Source: Alphaproteobacteria bacterium (GTDB lineage Bacteria; Pseudomonadota; Alphaproteobacteria; Bin65). From it: 64,000 nucleotides of DNA. Below, piece after piece: positions 51,653-61,200 of the stretch. The notes beneath the pieces were generated by a model. The model ran no database searches. It was not told the DNA's origin and saw nothing but the letters and a program-made list of their open reading frames with translations. The stretch's first letter is position 1. Each line of letters opens with the position of its first letter. Where the stretch lies: positions 62,001 to 126,000 of the forward strand of contig JAJEGH010000033.1 in NCBI GenBank assembly GCA_022819985.1, in the 5' to 3' direction. A program made the translations under genes and the position numbers.

Positions 51653-52489
51653 CTATCCTTCGATTCTGACCGCCTTGAAGGCCTTTGTCTGTTCGGTCAG
51701 GGCTGTTTCCGTCGGCAGGCGTTCCATGGATGAAGCGCCATAAAATCCGTGACAGTTTTCGGTTTCGTTCAGGATGTACTGCGCATCCTCCGGCATGGAG
51801 ACCGGTCCGCCGTGAACCAGCACGACGACCTCCGGATCGACGCGCATCGCGGCAGCCGCCCATGCGTCGACCAGCGCCGGACAATCCTCCAGCTTCAGGG
51901 CGGTTTCCGCGCCGATGGACCCGCCCGTGGTCAGTCCAAGATGGCAGACGACGATGTCGGCGCCCGCCCGCGCCATCGCCTCGGCCTCCTCCTCGCAGAA
52001 TATGTAGGGCGTGGTCAGCATGTCCTTCTCATGGGCCATGCGGATCATATCGACCTCGAGGCCGTAGGACATGCCGGTTTCTTCGAGGTTGGCCCGGAAT
52101 ACGCCGTCCATCAGTCCGACCGTGGGAAAGTTCTGCACGCCGGAAAAGCCCAGTTCCGAAAGCCGGTCCAGATAGGCGTCGAAGATGCAGAACGGGTCCG
52201 TGCCGTTGACGCCGGCGAGGACGGGCGTGTTGCGCACGACGGGCAGCACCTCATGCGCCATTTCCAGCACCACCTCGTTGGCGTTGCCATAGGCCAGCAG
52301 GCCGGACATGGAGCCCCGGCCCGCCATGCGGTAGCGGCCGGAATTGTAGATGACGATCAGGTCGATGCCGCCGGCTTCCTCGCACTTGGCGGACAGGCCG
52401 GTGCCCGCCCCGCCGCCGATTATCGGAAGCCGGCCGGCTTTCATCGCCCGGAACTTTTCGACCAGAACCTTGCGCTCAAACTGTGGCAT
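51653..52489 (-). CDS. PEP-hydrolase-family TIM-barrel protein
   Basis: The 278-residue protein belongs to the phosphoenolpyruvate-hydrolase / TIM-barrel signal family: [20 protein letters not shown] (about residues 20-39), [20 protein letters not shown] (about 43-62), [18 protein letters not shown] (about 95) and [20 protein letters not shown] near the end. In plant Tm-1 proteins this domain is fused to an N-terminal UPF0261 domain; here the UPF0261 domain is in the preceding gene, with which it overlaps by 14 bp. Function uncertain. Confidence 0.83.
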   Translation of the reverse strand: MPQFERKVLVEKFRAMKAGRLPIIGGGAGTGLSAKCEEAGGIDLIVIYNSGRYRMAGRGSMSGLLAYGNANEVVLEMAHEVLPVVRNTPVLAGVNGTDPFCIFDAYLDRLSELGFSGVQNFPTVGLMDGVFRANLEETGMSYGLEVDMIRMAHEKDMLTTPYIFCEEEAEAMARAGADIVVCHLGLTTGGSIGAETALKLEDCPALVDAWAAAAMRVDPEVVVLVHGGPVSMPEDAQYILNETENCHGFYGASSMERLPTETALTEQTKAFKAVRIEG

Positions 52490-54734
52490 GGCGGACCGTC
52501 CTGGGCAGGGGGCTGATTTCGTCGAGGGCGTCGGCGACCGCGCGGGCGAAGGCCGGGTCGTTGATATGGTGCGGCAAGCGGACCAGGCGCCGGGTCGGCG
52601 TTTGCTGCAGCGTGCCGGCGATTGCGTCGAACAGGGCGGCGTCGGCGTCGGGCGCGTGGAAGGGCTGGCCGGGCGCATCCAGCGCCGAGACGCCGCCTTC
52701 GGGGATCAGGAAGCGGACCGGGCCGGCCATCCGGTTCAGCCGTTCGGCGATCCATGCGCCCATGCGGGCGTTTTCCTCCGGCGTTGTGCGCATCAGCGTC
52801 ACCTGCGGATTGTGCTCGACGAATGTGCGGTCGCGGTATCGGTCCGGCACCGTATCGCGCGGGCCGAAATTCACCATGTCGAGGGCGCCGACCGAGCCGA
52901 TATAGGGCAGGCGCGAGCGGATGAAGGCCCCGAAGCGGTCTTCCGTTGCCGGGAACACGCCGCCCATCATCAGGTCGCAAACCTCGGTCGTGGTGAGGTC
53001 GATGGCGGCGGCGAGCATGCCGCTGTCCGCCAGCTTTTCCATCGACCGCCCGCCGGTGCCGGTGGCGTGGAAAACCAGGCAGTCGTAACGGTCTTCCAGC
53101 AGGGCGGTAGTCTGCTGCACCGCTGTCGTCGTCACGCCGAACATGGTGAGACCCAGGCAGGGCTTGTCGTCCTGCGGCATCCCGGACTTGCGGCGTTCGG
53201 CGAGCATGCCGGCGAGCGCGCTGGCGCCGTTGGCCAGGACCGTGCGGCTGATCCGGTTCAGGCCCTGCACGTCGGTAACCGAATACATCATCATGATGTC
53301 GGCCGCGCCGACATACCGGCCGACCTCGCCGGAGGCGACCGTCGAGATCATCACCTTGGGCACGCCGACGGGCAGGGCCTGCATGGCAGGTGTCGCAAGC
53401 GACGTTGCGCCCGAGCCGCCGGCGGCGATGATGCCGGAGACATCGGACCGTCCGCCCAGCCAGGCCTCGAACGCCTCTGCCATGGCGCCCACCGCTTCGC
53501 CCCGGTCGCCGGTGAAAACGCCGGCCGCGCCGCGCGGATGGGACGCGGCGACGACATGGGGCGGCACATCGGCCGACGAAGTCTTGCCGGAGGTCGACAG
53601 GTCGACGGTCCTGACGGCGACGCCGAGGGCGATCAGCCGTTCGCGGATGAAGCCGAGTTCCGCGCCCTTGGTGTCGAAGGTGCCGGCCAGATAGACGCTG
53701 CCGCCGGTCGCCGCGTCGCGAAGCGCCTCCGGTTCCCGGAACAGCGGCTCCGGCCTGGCGTCGAACGGCCGTTCCCCGTTTTCCGCCGCCGCGGCGCGGG
53801 TCTGCTGCCAGGTTGCGCCGGACCAGCGGGTCGGCGGCACATAAATCAGTTCGCCGGTTTCGGGCCTGTCGGGCTGCGCCGGCGCACCGTCCGCCGAGGC
53901 CGTCTCACCGGCCGGCGCCGCTTCCTCGACGGGGGAAACCTCGTCGACGGCGGCATCCACGGCCGGATCGTCGGCCTCGAGGTCCAGGTCTTCGTGGGAA
54001 TGGCGCCCGACGCCGAGCAGCCGTTCCTGAAGCAGCCGGTCCGCGGCCAGTTCGACGGAAGGCATGGTGCGCCGGATCCGGCCGTTCACCATGATCGAGA
54101 CCTGCTCGGCAATCGCGGTTGCGACCGAGATATTCTGCTCGATCAGCAGGACCGCGACCTGGTTTTCTTCGGCCAGCGCAGCGAGCAGTTTCTCGACCTG
54201 ATCGACGATGACCGGCGCCAGCCCTTCGGTCGGTTCGTCGAGCACGAGGAGTTCGGGATCCTGCAGCAGCGCCCGCGCGATCGCGAGCATCTGCTGTTCG
54301 CCGCCGGAGAGCTGGCCGCCGCCGTTGTTGCGCCGCTCGGCGAGGCGGGGAAAGGCTTCATAGACCCTGTCGACCGTCCAGGCGCCGCCACCGGTCCAGG
54401 CCAGCCGTAGATGCTCGTGGACCGTGAGCGACGGCCAGAGCCGGCGGCCCTGGGGCGTGTAGCCGACTCCGCGGTTGGCGATCCGGTGGGACGGCAGCCC
54501 GACCAGTTCGTCGCCGGCCATCCGGATCGAGCCGCGTTGCACCGGGAGCAGGCCCATGATGGCGTTGCACAGGGTCGTCTTGCCCATGCCGTTGCGCCCG
54601 ACGACGGCATGGACGCCGCCGGCAAGCGTCAGATTCACGCCCTGCAGCGCGTGGGACAGTCCGTAGTAGACATGCAAGTCCCGGATTTCGAGCGCATTCG
54701 GGTCCGGCGCGATCTTGCGGGCGCGCTCACGCAT
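52476..54734 (-). CDS. LivF-type ABC ATPase fused to UPF0261 (Tm-1-like) domain
   Basis: The 752-residue protein has an ABC ATPase of the LivF group (residues 15-235): Walker [28 protein letters not shown] and Walker [14 protein letters not shown]. After an acidic Ala/Pro linker (about 240-330) comes a complete UPF0261/Tm-1-like domain (about 340-750): [38 protein letters not shown] and [19 protein letters not shown]. No stop divides them. The start at 54734 follows GGAG and overlaps livG by 8 bp; an upstream ATG at 54755 is less likely. The ATPase would energise LivHM; the UPF0261 part may act on the imported compound. Confidence 0.9.
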   Translation of the reverse strand: MRERARKIAPDPNALEIRDLHVYYGLSHALQGVNLTLAGGVHAVVGRNGMGKTTLCNAIMGLLPVQRGSIRMAGDELVGLPSHRIANRGVGYTPQGRRLWPSLTVHEHLRLAWTGGGAWTVDRVYEAFPRLAERRNNGGGQLSGGEQQMLAIARALLQDPELLVLDEPTEGLAPVIVDQVEKLLAALAEENQVAVLLIEQNISVATAIAEQVSIMVNGRIRRTMPSVELAADRLLQERLLGVGRHSHEDLDLEADDPAVDAAVDEVSPVEEAAPAGETASADGAPAQPDRPETGELIYVPPTRWSGATWQQTRAAAAENGERPFDARPEPLFREPEALRDAATGGSVYLAGTFDTKGAELGFIRERLIALGVAVRTVDLSTSGKTSSADVPPHVVAASHPRGAAGVFTGDRGEAVGAMAEAFEAWLGGRSDVSGIIAAGGSGATSLATPAMQALPVGVPKVMISTVASGEVGRYVGAADIMMMYSVTDVQGLNRISRTVLANGASALAGMLAERRKSGMPQDDKPCLGLTMFGVTTTAVQQTTALLEDRYDCLVFHATGTGGRSMEKLADSGMLAAAIDLTTTEVCDLMMGGVFPATEDRFGAFIRSRLPYIGSVGALDMVNFGPRDTVPDRYRDRTFVEHNPQVTLMRTTPEENARMGAWIAERLNRMAGPVRFLIPEGGVSALDAPGQPFHAPDADAALFDAIAGTLQQTPTRRLVRLPHHINDPAFARAVADALDEISPLPRTVRHATV

Positions 54735-55536
54735 GGCCGGCTCCGTTGGCGCCATGCCCGAGATACAGTTCCTGAACCTCGGGATCGTTCTCGATCTCTT
54801 CGGGCGTCCCCTGTTTGAAGATGCGCCCGTTGTGCATCATGGTAACCCGTTCGGCGACGCGCAGCGCGACATCCATATCGTGTTCGATGAGGATGAAGCC
54901 GATATGCGGCGGCAGGGATTGCAGGATATCGACCAGGTCGGCGCGTTCGGTCGGGGACAGCCCTGCCGCGGGTTCGTCGAACAGGATCAGCCGCGGTGCG
55001 CCCGACAGGGCGAGCGCAACCTCGAGCTGCCGCTGCTGGCCGTGGCTGAGTTCGGCCACCGGGGTATCGCGCCGGTCGTCGAGATGAACCGCATGGAGCA
55101 GCGTTTCCGCCATTTCCATCGCGCCGTCGTCCCGGCGTGGCCGCAGCAGCGAATGCCGTCCGCGCCCGACGCCGCGGCACGCGAGAAAGATATTCTCGAT
55201 GACGCTCAAGCCGCTGAACAGCAACGAAATCTGATAGGTCCGGCGGAGGCCGCGACGGATCCGCTCGTGAACCGGCAGATACGTCACGTCCTCGCCGAAC
55301 AGTCTCACGCGCCCCGAGGTCGGCGGAAAATCACCCGTGATCGCGTTGAACAGGGTGGTCTTTCCCGCTCCGTTCGAACCCAGCACCGCCCGCCGCTCGC
55401 CGGCGCGGATCGTCATGTCGATATCCGTCATGGCGACCAGCGCACCGAAATGGCGGCTGACGGCGTTCAACTCCAGCGCAAACTGCCCGGCCTGCGGCAG
55501 GGCGGAGCGCGGGACGGCGGTGCCGGGTTCGTCCAA
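54727..55536 (-). CDS. LivG-type ABC transporter ATPase
   Basis: The 269-residue ATPase has Walker [13 protein letters not shown] (about residue 47), the Q-loop region [18 protein letters not shown] (about 95), signature [16 protein letters not shown] (about 165) and Walker [14 protein letters not shown] (about 185). The LivG-type C-terminal [19 protein letters not shown] is present. It overlaps the livF-fusion gene by 8 bp. It powers uptake by LivH and LivM. Confidence 0.92.
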   Translation of the reverse strand: MDEPGTAVPRSALPQAGQFALELNAVSRHFGALVAMTDIDMTIRAGERRAVLGSNGAGKTTLFNAITGDFPPTSGRVRLFGEDVTYLPVHERIRRGLRRTYQISLLFSGLSVIENIFLACRGVGRGRHSLLRPRRDDGAMEMAETLLHAVHLDDRRDTPVAELSHGQQRQLEVALALSGAPRLILFDEPAAGLSPTERADLVDILQSLPPHIGFILIEHDMDVALRVAERVTMMHNGRIFKQGTPEEIENDPEVQELYLGHGANGAGHA

Positions 55537-55568
55537 CGGGGCCTCGGTTGCGCGCGTTTGGCCCTGCT

Positions 55569-56822
55569 TTACTTGCAGGGCGGGTTGGTGCGGCTGACCT
55601 GGCCGTATTTCAGGAACTCCTTGTACGGCACGCCGAAGGTCTGGGAGACCTGAGAGACGACCTTGATCGTCTTGTTGACCAGATTGCCGTCCGGGCCCTC
55701 GACGACTTCCGTGAGGAAGATGTCGGCGATGGCGTTGCGGCGCTCGTCGAGCGAGACCATGCCGGTCGGCGTCTCGAACTTGAGCGACGAAAGGGCGGCG
55801 CGGAACTTCTTGCCGCCGTCGGACAGATCGCCCTTCACCTTGTCCAGGGCCAGCAGCGCGGCCTTGGTGTTGATGTAATAGCCGTGGGCGAACAGCGACG
55901 GCGACGGGAACCCGCCTTTCCCTGCGAACATCTTCTTGTATTGCGCAACGAAGGCTTTCCAGCGCGGGTCGTCCCAGGTGTCGGAAATCGGCCCGGCCGA
56001 AGGCGTGCCGATCACGGTCTTGCGAATCTTGCCCTTCGAGCCCAGCACGGTCTGGTCGACGGTGATCGACCCGGCGATCAGCGGCAGTTCGCCGCCGGCC
56101 TGCTGATACTGGCTCAGAAAGTTGATCGCGTCGGCGCCGCCCAGCGCAACGTAGATCGCGTCGACATCGTCAGGCAGCGCGGCAATGACCGAGGAATAGT
56201 CCTTGTTGCCGATCGGCACCCAGAAGCGGGCATCCACCGGGGCCTTGCCGCCAAGACGGCAGAACGGCTCCAGGAAACCGAAGACCTGGGTATAGGGGAA
56301 GGAATAGTCCTCAGCCAGAACGGCGACCTTGCGGTACTTCTTGACCTTGTAGGCATACTCGCCGAGGCCGGCCATCCACTGGGCGCCTTCCGTCGAAAAA
56401 CGGAAGAAGTTCGGCGCCGGATTGCGCAGCGTCGTATCCTGCGCCGCCGACGTTCCGTTGATGAAGGTGACGTTGGGCTGGGTCTTGGCATAGTCCTTGA
56501 CCGCGAGGCCTTCGGAGCCGGACAGCGGCCCGATCATGACCTTGACGCCGTCCTGCTCTACCAACTTGCGGGTTGCGCGGATGGCACTGGCCGGCGAGGC
56601 ATCGGACGAACCGGTGATCAGTTCGATCTTCTTGCCGCCGGCGGTGTATTTGTGCTCCTCCAGCGCCATCCTGATGCCGCGGATGCTGTCCTGGCCCGGC
56701 GCTGCGAAGGCGCCTTCCAGGGTCGCAAGCCCGCCCATCTTGATCGTGTCCTGCGCCGCCGCGGGGCTTGCTAAGGCAAGGACCGCCGCCGCGAGCAGGG
56801 TTTTTCCTGCAATTTTCAACAT
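55569..56822 (-). CDS. Liv-type ABC transporter substrate-binding protein
   Basis: The 417-residue periplasmic protein has a signal peptide (MLKIAGKTLLAAAVLALASP, cut after AAA-Q near residue 24) and the type-1 periplasmic-binding fold: IKMGGLATLEGAFAAPGQDS (about 27-46), KVMIGPLSGSEGLAVKDY and VAVLAEDYSFPYTQVFG. It is placed between livM and livG. Family binds branched-chain amino acids, amides or other small molecules; the ligand here is unknown and probably matches the downstream catabolic genes. Confidence 0.9.
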   Translation of the reverse strand: MLKIAGKTLLAAAVLALASPAAAQDTIKMGGLATLEGAFAAPGQDSIRGIRMALEEHKYTAGGKKIELITGSSDASPASAIRATRKLVEQDGVKVMIGPLSGSEGLAVKDYAKTQPNVTFINGTSAAQDTTLRNPAPNFFRFSTEGAQWMAGLGEYAYKVKKYRKVAVLAEDYSFPYTQVFGFLEPFCRLGGKAPVDARFWVPIGNKDYSSVIAALPDDVDAIYVALGGADAINFLSQYQQAGGELPLIAGSITVDQTVLGSKGKIRKTVIGTPSAGPISDTWDDPRWKAFVAQYKKMFAGKGGFPSPSLFAHGYYINTKAALLALDKVKGDLSDGGKKFRAALSSLKFETPTGMVSLDERRNAIADIFLTEVVEGPDGNLVNKTIKVVSQVSQTFGVPYKEFLKYGQVSRTNPPCK

Positions 56823-56836
56823 GCTTTTTCTCCCTC

Positions 56837-57904
56837 TCAAGTACGTTCGGGCGAACCGGCGGGATGCCAGTCGCCCCGATTGGCGCGCCCGCCCCAGCGG
56901 ACGTTCGCGCGCGGCAGCCGGATTCTGGATTCCATCCGGCGCCAAATCCCGAGCAGGCCGTCGGGCGAGAACAACACCACGAGCAGGAAGGCAAGGCCGA
57001 TCACGGTGTTGAAACGCTCCCGGTCGATCAGGTCGATGGCAAAGTTCTCGAGCAGTACGAACGCTATGGCGCCCAGGAAGGGTCCGATGGGCGCCCGCAT
57101 GCCGCCGACCACGGCGATGACAAGAATGTCGATGGCCATGTCGACGCCGACGATGCCCGGCGAGACGCGGCCGTTGAACCAGACCAGCAGGACGCCCGCC
57201 GTCCCGGCGATGATGCCGGCGTAGAAGTAGGCGACGACGCGATGCAGGAAGACGTTGATGCCCAGCGCTCGCACGCGCCGGGGATTGTCCCGCACCGCCT
57301 GGAGGCCTAGGCCGAAGGACGACCGGGCGCCGTACAGCACCGCGAAATAGAAGAAGGCCGCGATCGCGAGGGTCAAATAGTAGAACGGTGTGGGATCGCG
57401 CCAGTACACGCCGAACAGCGTCGGCGGCTTGATGCCGGCAAACCCGGTGAAGCCGTTGAAGATCTGGTAGTTCTGGCGAACGAAATAGAAGAAGGCGACG
57501 GCGATCGCCAGCGTGATCATGATGGTGTAGATGCCTTCGGTTCGCGCGGCGATGGCGCCGATGAAGGTGCTGAGCAGCGCTGCCCCCAGGATCGCGAGGA
57601 CCGCGGTGAGCCACCACGGCCAGCCCAGCCCCATCACGCCGACGCTGTTGGTGCCCAGGATCGCCATGATGTAGGCGGCGAAGCCGGCAACCGTCATCTG
57701 CGCGATGCTGACCATGCCGCCATAGCCGGCGAGCATCGTCAGCGAAAGCGCGATAGTCCCCAGGATCAGGGAATAGGCGCCGATCTGGAAGGTGAAGAAG
57801 TCCGAGGCAAAGAGCGGATAGGCGATCAGAAAGACCGCAGCCAGGAGAAACGCCGGGTTGATGCCCAGCGGATAGGCGTTGGCCTTTCCCGAAGCGCCGG
57901 GCAT
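56837..57904 (-). CDS. Liv-type ABC transporter permease LivM
   Basis: The 355-residue permease has about nine hydrophobic segments and the LivM features LILGTIALSLTMLAGYGGMVSI in its N-terminal half (first 20 residues shown here: LILGTIALSLTMLAGYGGMV), LGLQAVRDNPRRVRALGINV (EAA-like loop, about 232) and VAVVGGMRAPIGPFLGAIAF near residue 290. It starts 1 bp after livH stops. It forms the channel with LivH. The C-terminal tail is basic and Arg/Gly-rich. Confidence 0.9.
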   Translation of the reverse strand: MPGASGKANAYPLGINPAFLLAAVFLIAYPLFASDFFTFQIGAYSLILGTIALSLTMLAGYGGMVSIAQMTVAGFAAYIMAILGTNSVGVMGLGWPWWLTAVLAILGAALLSTFIGAIAARTEGIYTIMITLAIAVAFFYFVRQNYQIFNGFTGFAGIKPPTLFGVYWRDPTPFYYLTLAIAAFFYFAVLYGARSSFGLGLQAVRDNPRRVRALGINVFLHRVVAYFYAGIIAGTAGVLLVWFNGRVSPGIVGVDMAIDILVIAVVGGMRAPIGPFLGAIAFVLLENFAIDLIDRERFNTVIGLAFLLVVLFSPDGLLGIWRRMESRIRLPRANVRWGGRANRGDWHPAGSPERT

Positions 57905-57905
57905 C

Positions 57906-58904
57906 TCAGCGGGTCCCCATGATGCCCTGGGGCCGTATGGCGAGGACGCCGACCATGATCAGGAAGGTCAGGACCACGCCGTAGGTCGGGAAATAGGCCA
58001 GGCCGAACTGTTCGGCGAGGCCGATCAGCAGGGCGCCGATGGCGGCGCCGGTCACTGAGCCCAGGCCGCCGACGATGACGACGACGAGCGAGGCGAGCAG
58101 GTAGCGGATATCCTCGCCCGGCGCGATCGACAGCGCCGTGCCGCCGACCACCCCGGCAAAACCCGCGAGCCCCGCGCCGATGGCGAAGACCAGGGCGAAG
58201 ATGAAATGCACGTTCACGCCGGAGGCCGCGAGCATTTCCCGGTCGTTCACGCCGGCCCGGATCATCATGCCGATGCGGGTGCGGTTCAGGAACAGCCAGA
58301 GGCCGATCCCGACGACCGCGGCGACGCCCAGCACCGCGAGCCGGTACATCGGATATTTGATGAATACCGGCGCACCCGACGACTTGATGACCGAGATCAC
58401 CGGCAGAACGACGGCGCCGTACAGCGCCTCCGGCGTATCGAACTGGTATGTCGTGCCGGTCCATACCGCCAGCATCAGATCGGCGGCGATGATCGATATG
58501 CCGATGGTCACCAGGGTCTGGCGCAGTTCGTCCCCCTGCATCCGGCGGAAGATCGCCACCTGCAGGGCGATCCCGCTGACCGCGATCACCAGGAAGGCGA
58601 CGGCGAGGCCGAAAAACCAGTTGCCAGTCGCTTCTGCCACCTCGTAGCCGATATAGCCGCCGAGCAGATACATCGAGCCGTGGGCGAGATTGACGTTGCG
58701 CATCAGCCCGAAGACCAGCGTGAATCCGCTTGCGACCAGAAAATAGAGGCCGCCGAGCGTAATGCCGTTGAGCAGCGTGTTAACGAAGGTTTTCTTGCGG
58801 CCGATGGCGTCGATCAGCCAGCCCGGCCAGACCGCGAAGATCATCCACAGCAGCGCGGCAGTCAGCAGAACGATACCTAGAATTAGGATGGTCCGGCGCT
58901 GCAT
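57906..58904 (-). CDS. Liv-type ABC transporter permease LivH
   Basis: The 332-residue permease has about eight membrane helices. LivH features are LLNGITLGGLYFLVASGFTL (about residues 44-63), FGLMRNVNLAHGSMYLLGGY (about 65-84), RIGMMIRAGVNDREMLAASG (about 210-229) and VVIVGGLGSVTGAAIGALL (about 278). ATG at 58904 is preferred over GTG at 58916 because GGAAG lies just upstream. It is the first gene of the 12-gene operon; the promoter must lie in the 58905-59600 gap, where no clear box was found. Confidence 0.9.
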   Translation of the reverse strand: MQRRTILILGIVLLTAALLWMIFAVWPGWLIDAIGRKKTFVNTLLNGITLGGLYFLVASGFTLVFGLMRNVNLAHGSMYLLGGYIGYEVAEATGNWFFGLAVAFLVIAVSGIALQVAIFRRMQGDELRQTLVTIGISIIAADLMLAVWTGTTYQFDTPEALYGAVVLPVISVIKSSGAPVFIKYPMYRLAVLGVAAVVGIGLWLFLNRTRIGMMIRAGVNDREMLAASGVNVHFIFALVFAIGAGLAGFAGVVGGTALSIAPGEDIRYLLASLVVVIVGGLGSVTGAAIGALLIGLAEQFGLAYFPTYGVVLTFLIMVGVLAIRPQGIMGTR

Positions 58905-59328
58905 CGGCTTCCGCACGGCGGGTCAGGCTCCCGCCCGGTCTCGGGTTTGCGGCGCCGTCGTGACGCGTGTGGGATTTGCAGCCGAAGCGGCCCGCATAAC
59001 GGCCATTTTCCGATACTCCCCACTGGGCCCGGTTCGGCCCGAACCCGCCGGCCGCTCCGCCAACCGGTGCGCATCCGGTCTTGTCGAGTGCGTTGCGTCC
59101 GAACCTTCCGGACAGTCTGTCCCAACCCGCCGATAGCCGCAACTGTGTATCTGTCGGGACCACCGTTGCGTAGAAAAGGCGTGCCATCGCCCGGCCTTCG
59201 CCGGGTGCCCGACAGGGATACAATCCGAGGAATTCGCACCTGGTGCTGTATGGGCGCCACCGCCCCCGAAAAGGACTCCTCTGCAAAGTCGGCCGGGCCG
59301 CCGCAAAATTTGCTCCCCCCGCTTCAGA

Positions 59329-59347
59329 GGATTTCCCTGCGAAAGGG
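59329..59347 (+). repeat. Short shared repeat in the gap upstream of livH
   Basis: GGATTTCCCTGCGAAAGGG matches the sequence at 13623-13643. It lies in a 711-bp gene-free stretch (58905-59615) that otherwise contains an IS5-like remnant and no recognisable gene. Confidence 0.4.
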
Positions 59348-59399
59348 TGGGAAGAGCATTTTGTGATTACGTTCGGTCGGTAACAGTGTGATGTCCGGC

Positions 59400-59532
59400 T
59401 TTGCCTTTGTGGGTTTTGGGCGCTGGCGCGGCGTTCCTTGTGCTCGTAGGCCCGGTCGCCGTAGACCGCTTTCTCGTCGACGCCAGTATAGCCAGCCGCG
59501 CGGACCTGCGGTGAGTCGGTGAAACGATTCAT
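59400..59532 (-). pseudogene. IS5-like transposase fragment
   Basis: On the minus strand a frame reads MNRFTDSPQVRAAGYTGVDE then KAVYGDRAYEHKERRASA, resembling the DDE-transposase segment around the second catalytic Asp (YGDRAYE) of IS5-family enzymes. Only about 40 residues match the expectation. The rest of the transposase is absent. Identification is tentative. Confidence 0.45.
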
Positions 59533-59615
59533 TATTTTATATCAATAGGTTGCGGTGGTGCAGACTGAAATCTCTATCAAATGTCGGTCTTCGTGTTGTC
59601 GCGCCCGTTTCCCGC

Positions 59616-59990
59616 TCATTCGAGGATGACCCCGAGATCGCCGTGCAGCACGGCGTCCGTCTCGGCCCATTTCTCGCCGGGGGTGAGCGCGATGCGCTCG
59701 ATCAGACCCCGGATGGCAAATGCCGCCGCGCGATCGCGCGCGGGCTGGCGCCGGAAGCGAAGTCCCGGAACACCCGGCGCACGATTTCGGCTTCGGCCTC
59801 GTTGACCGTGCGTTCGCCCCGCACCGGATCGTCCGCGCCGTCGACCGCCTTCACCACGTCGTAGCCATAACAGAGACCGCCGACCGATCGGCCCTGCTCG
59901 ACCCGGCCCCTGATCCCCGGTGCGTCTTGGCCGCCAGGTCCTTCAGGAACAGCGAGGTCGAGCTTGCGCTCGGCATCGTGAGAAAGGAAG
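59616..59990 (-). pseudogene. Large serine recombinase remnant
   Basis: Three pieces in different frames match a large serine recombinase: LFLKDLAAKTHRG, then after a 1-bp deletion RGRVEQGRSVGGLCYGYDVV and VNEAEAEIVRRVFRDFASGA (recombinase domain), then after an internal deletion and frame change RGLIERIALTPGEKWAETDA to GDLGVILE at the stop (59616-59618). The N-terminal catalytic resolvase domain is missing. It marks an old mobile element. Confidence 0.7.
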
Positions 59991-60036
59991 CGGGGCGTGC
60001 TGACCGGCGTGTGGCAGGCGCCGGCGCTTCGGGCCG

Positions 60037-61065
60037 TCACGCGGCGACCCGGCTTGTCCGCCCCTCGTACAAATCCCGGCCCTCGACCAGGGCGCGGATC
60101 TTGGCATCGGCAATCGGGCGCTTGAGCATCCAGAAGCCGCAATCCGGATGGACATAGCGCACTCGTCCTCCGCCGAGCAGCCGTTCGGCGCGTTCGATGG
60201 CGCGGGCGACCCGGTCGGCGCTCTCGACCTCGGTGGTCTTGATGTCGACGACGCCCAGGCCGAGGCCGATCTCGGGGCGCAGGCCGCGGAAAACGGCGAG
60301 TTCGTCCGGCGGCCGGTGGGCAACCTCCATGACGATATGGTCGGCGTGGAGCGCGTTCAGATAGTCGATCAGCCGGTTCCAGTTGCCCTTCTGGATCGAC
60401 TGGCCGCCATAGTTGCCGAAACAGAGATGAACCGCGGGCAGCCCGTCTACCGCGTCGAGCACCCGGTTGATCGCTGCGGCCGCCCAGTCCCATTCGTCCG
60501 GCGCGCCGGGCAGATTGGCCTCGTCGACCTGGACCACGTCGGCATCGACATGGCGGACCTGTTCGGCGAGCACGTCAGCGATCGCCAAGGCGAGCGTCGG
60601 CACGTCCGGGTAATGGCGGTTCACCAGGGTCTTGGCCAGCATGTGCGGGCCGGTGACGGTGAACTTGAAAGGCGCGCGGGTCAGGCGCCGGGCCGACTGG
60701 CAGGCGCCGGGCAGGTCGAGATGGCCGGCCGAGACCGGCCCGGTGACGATGCCGGGCGGCCGGCTGCGGAACCGCATGCCAGGCTGGGCGCGGTAGCGGG
60801 TCAACTCGTCGAAACCGATCTCGGTCGCCACCCCGCCCATAGGCCGGACGAAATATTCGATCATGCCGTTGGTCTCGGGATGGTTCGGGTCGAATCGATA
60901 GAGTTCGCCGTCGCACACCACGTCGATGCCGGCCTGCTCCTGGGTGTGCAGCACGACTCTCGTAGCGTCGGCCAGCGCCTGCTCCGACGGACACTGGATC
61001 AGCCAGTCCGGCGCCGGGTATGAGCCGACCACCGTGGTCTGGATGTGTGAGACGTCAGCGACCAT
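60037..61065 (-). CDS. MetE C-terminal-like (cobalamin-independent methionine synthase II family)
   Basis: The 342-residue protein consists of one MetE-type barrel, about half of a full MetE. Probable zinc ligands are HLC in AVHLCFGNYGGQS (about residue 229), Glu in HIVMEVAHRPP (about 260) and Cys in VHPDCGFWMLKRP (about 310). The opening TTVVGSYPAPDWL is typical. The start is supported by GGAGGAGAG. It may transfer a methyl group from a substrate other than methyl-tetrahydrofolate. It is divergent from the epimerase gene. Confidence 0.85.
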   Translation of the reverse strand: MVADVSHIQTTVVGSYPAPDWLIQCPSEQALADATRVVLHTQEQAGIDVVCDGELYRFDPNHPETNGMIEYFVRPMGGVATEIGFDELTRYRAQPGMRFRSRPPGIVTGPVSAGHLDLPGACQSARRLTRAPFKFTVTGPHMLAKTLVNRHYPDVPTLALAIADVLAEQVRHVDADVVQVDEANLPGAPDEWDWAAAAINRVLDAVDGLPAVHLCFGNYGGQSIQKGNWNRLIDYLNALHADHIVMEVAHRPPDELAVFRGLRPEIGLGLGVVDIKTTEVESADRVARAIERAERLLGGGRVRYVHPDCGFWMLKRPIADAKIRALVEGRDLYEGRTSRVAA

Positions 61066-61200
61066 CGCGGCTCTCCTCCGCCTATTCCCAAAACCCGGCC
61101 AGAATGGCAGGATTCGGAACCTCGCGCAATCGAGGCAGGCTGCCGGCCGCGCCGGACCGGCGTAGTCTGCCCGTTTCAAGAGCCTGAAAGAGACCGAGCG

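Noticed and set aside
47911..51669. A 1252-codon open frame on the plus strand opposite the flotillin and SRPBCC genes
   Set aside because: Its repetitive Leu/Asp/Gly-rich sequence mirrors the coiled-coil repeats of flotillin on the other strand. No family features are visible.
58917..59400. A protein-coding gene on the minus strand upstream of livH
   Set aside because: Several overlapping frames of 120-250 codons exist but none has a domain, consistent start or ribosome site.
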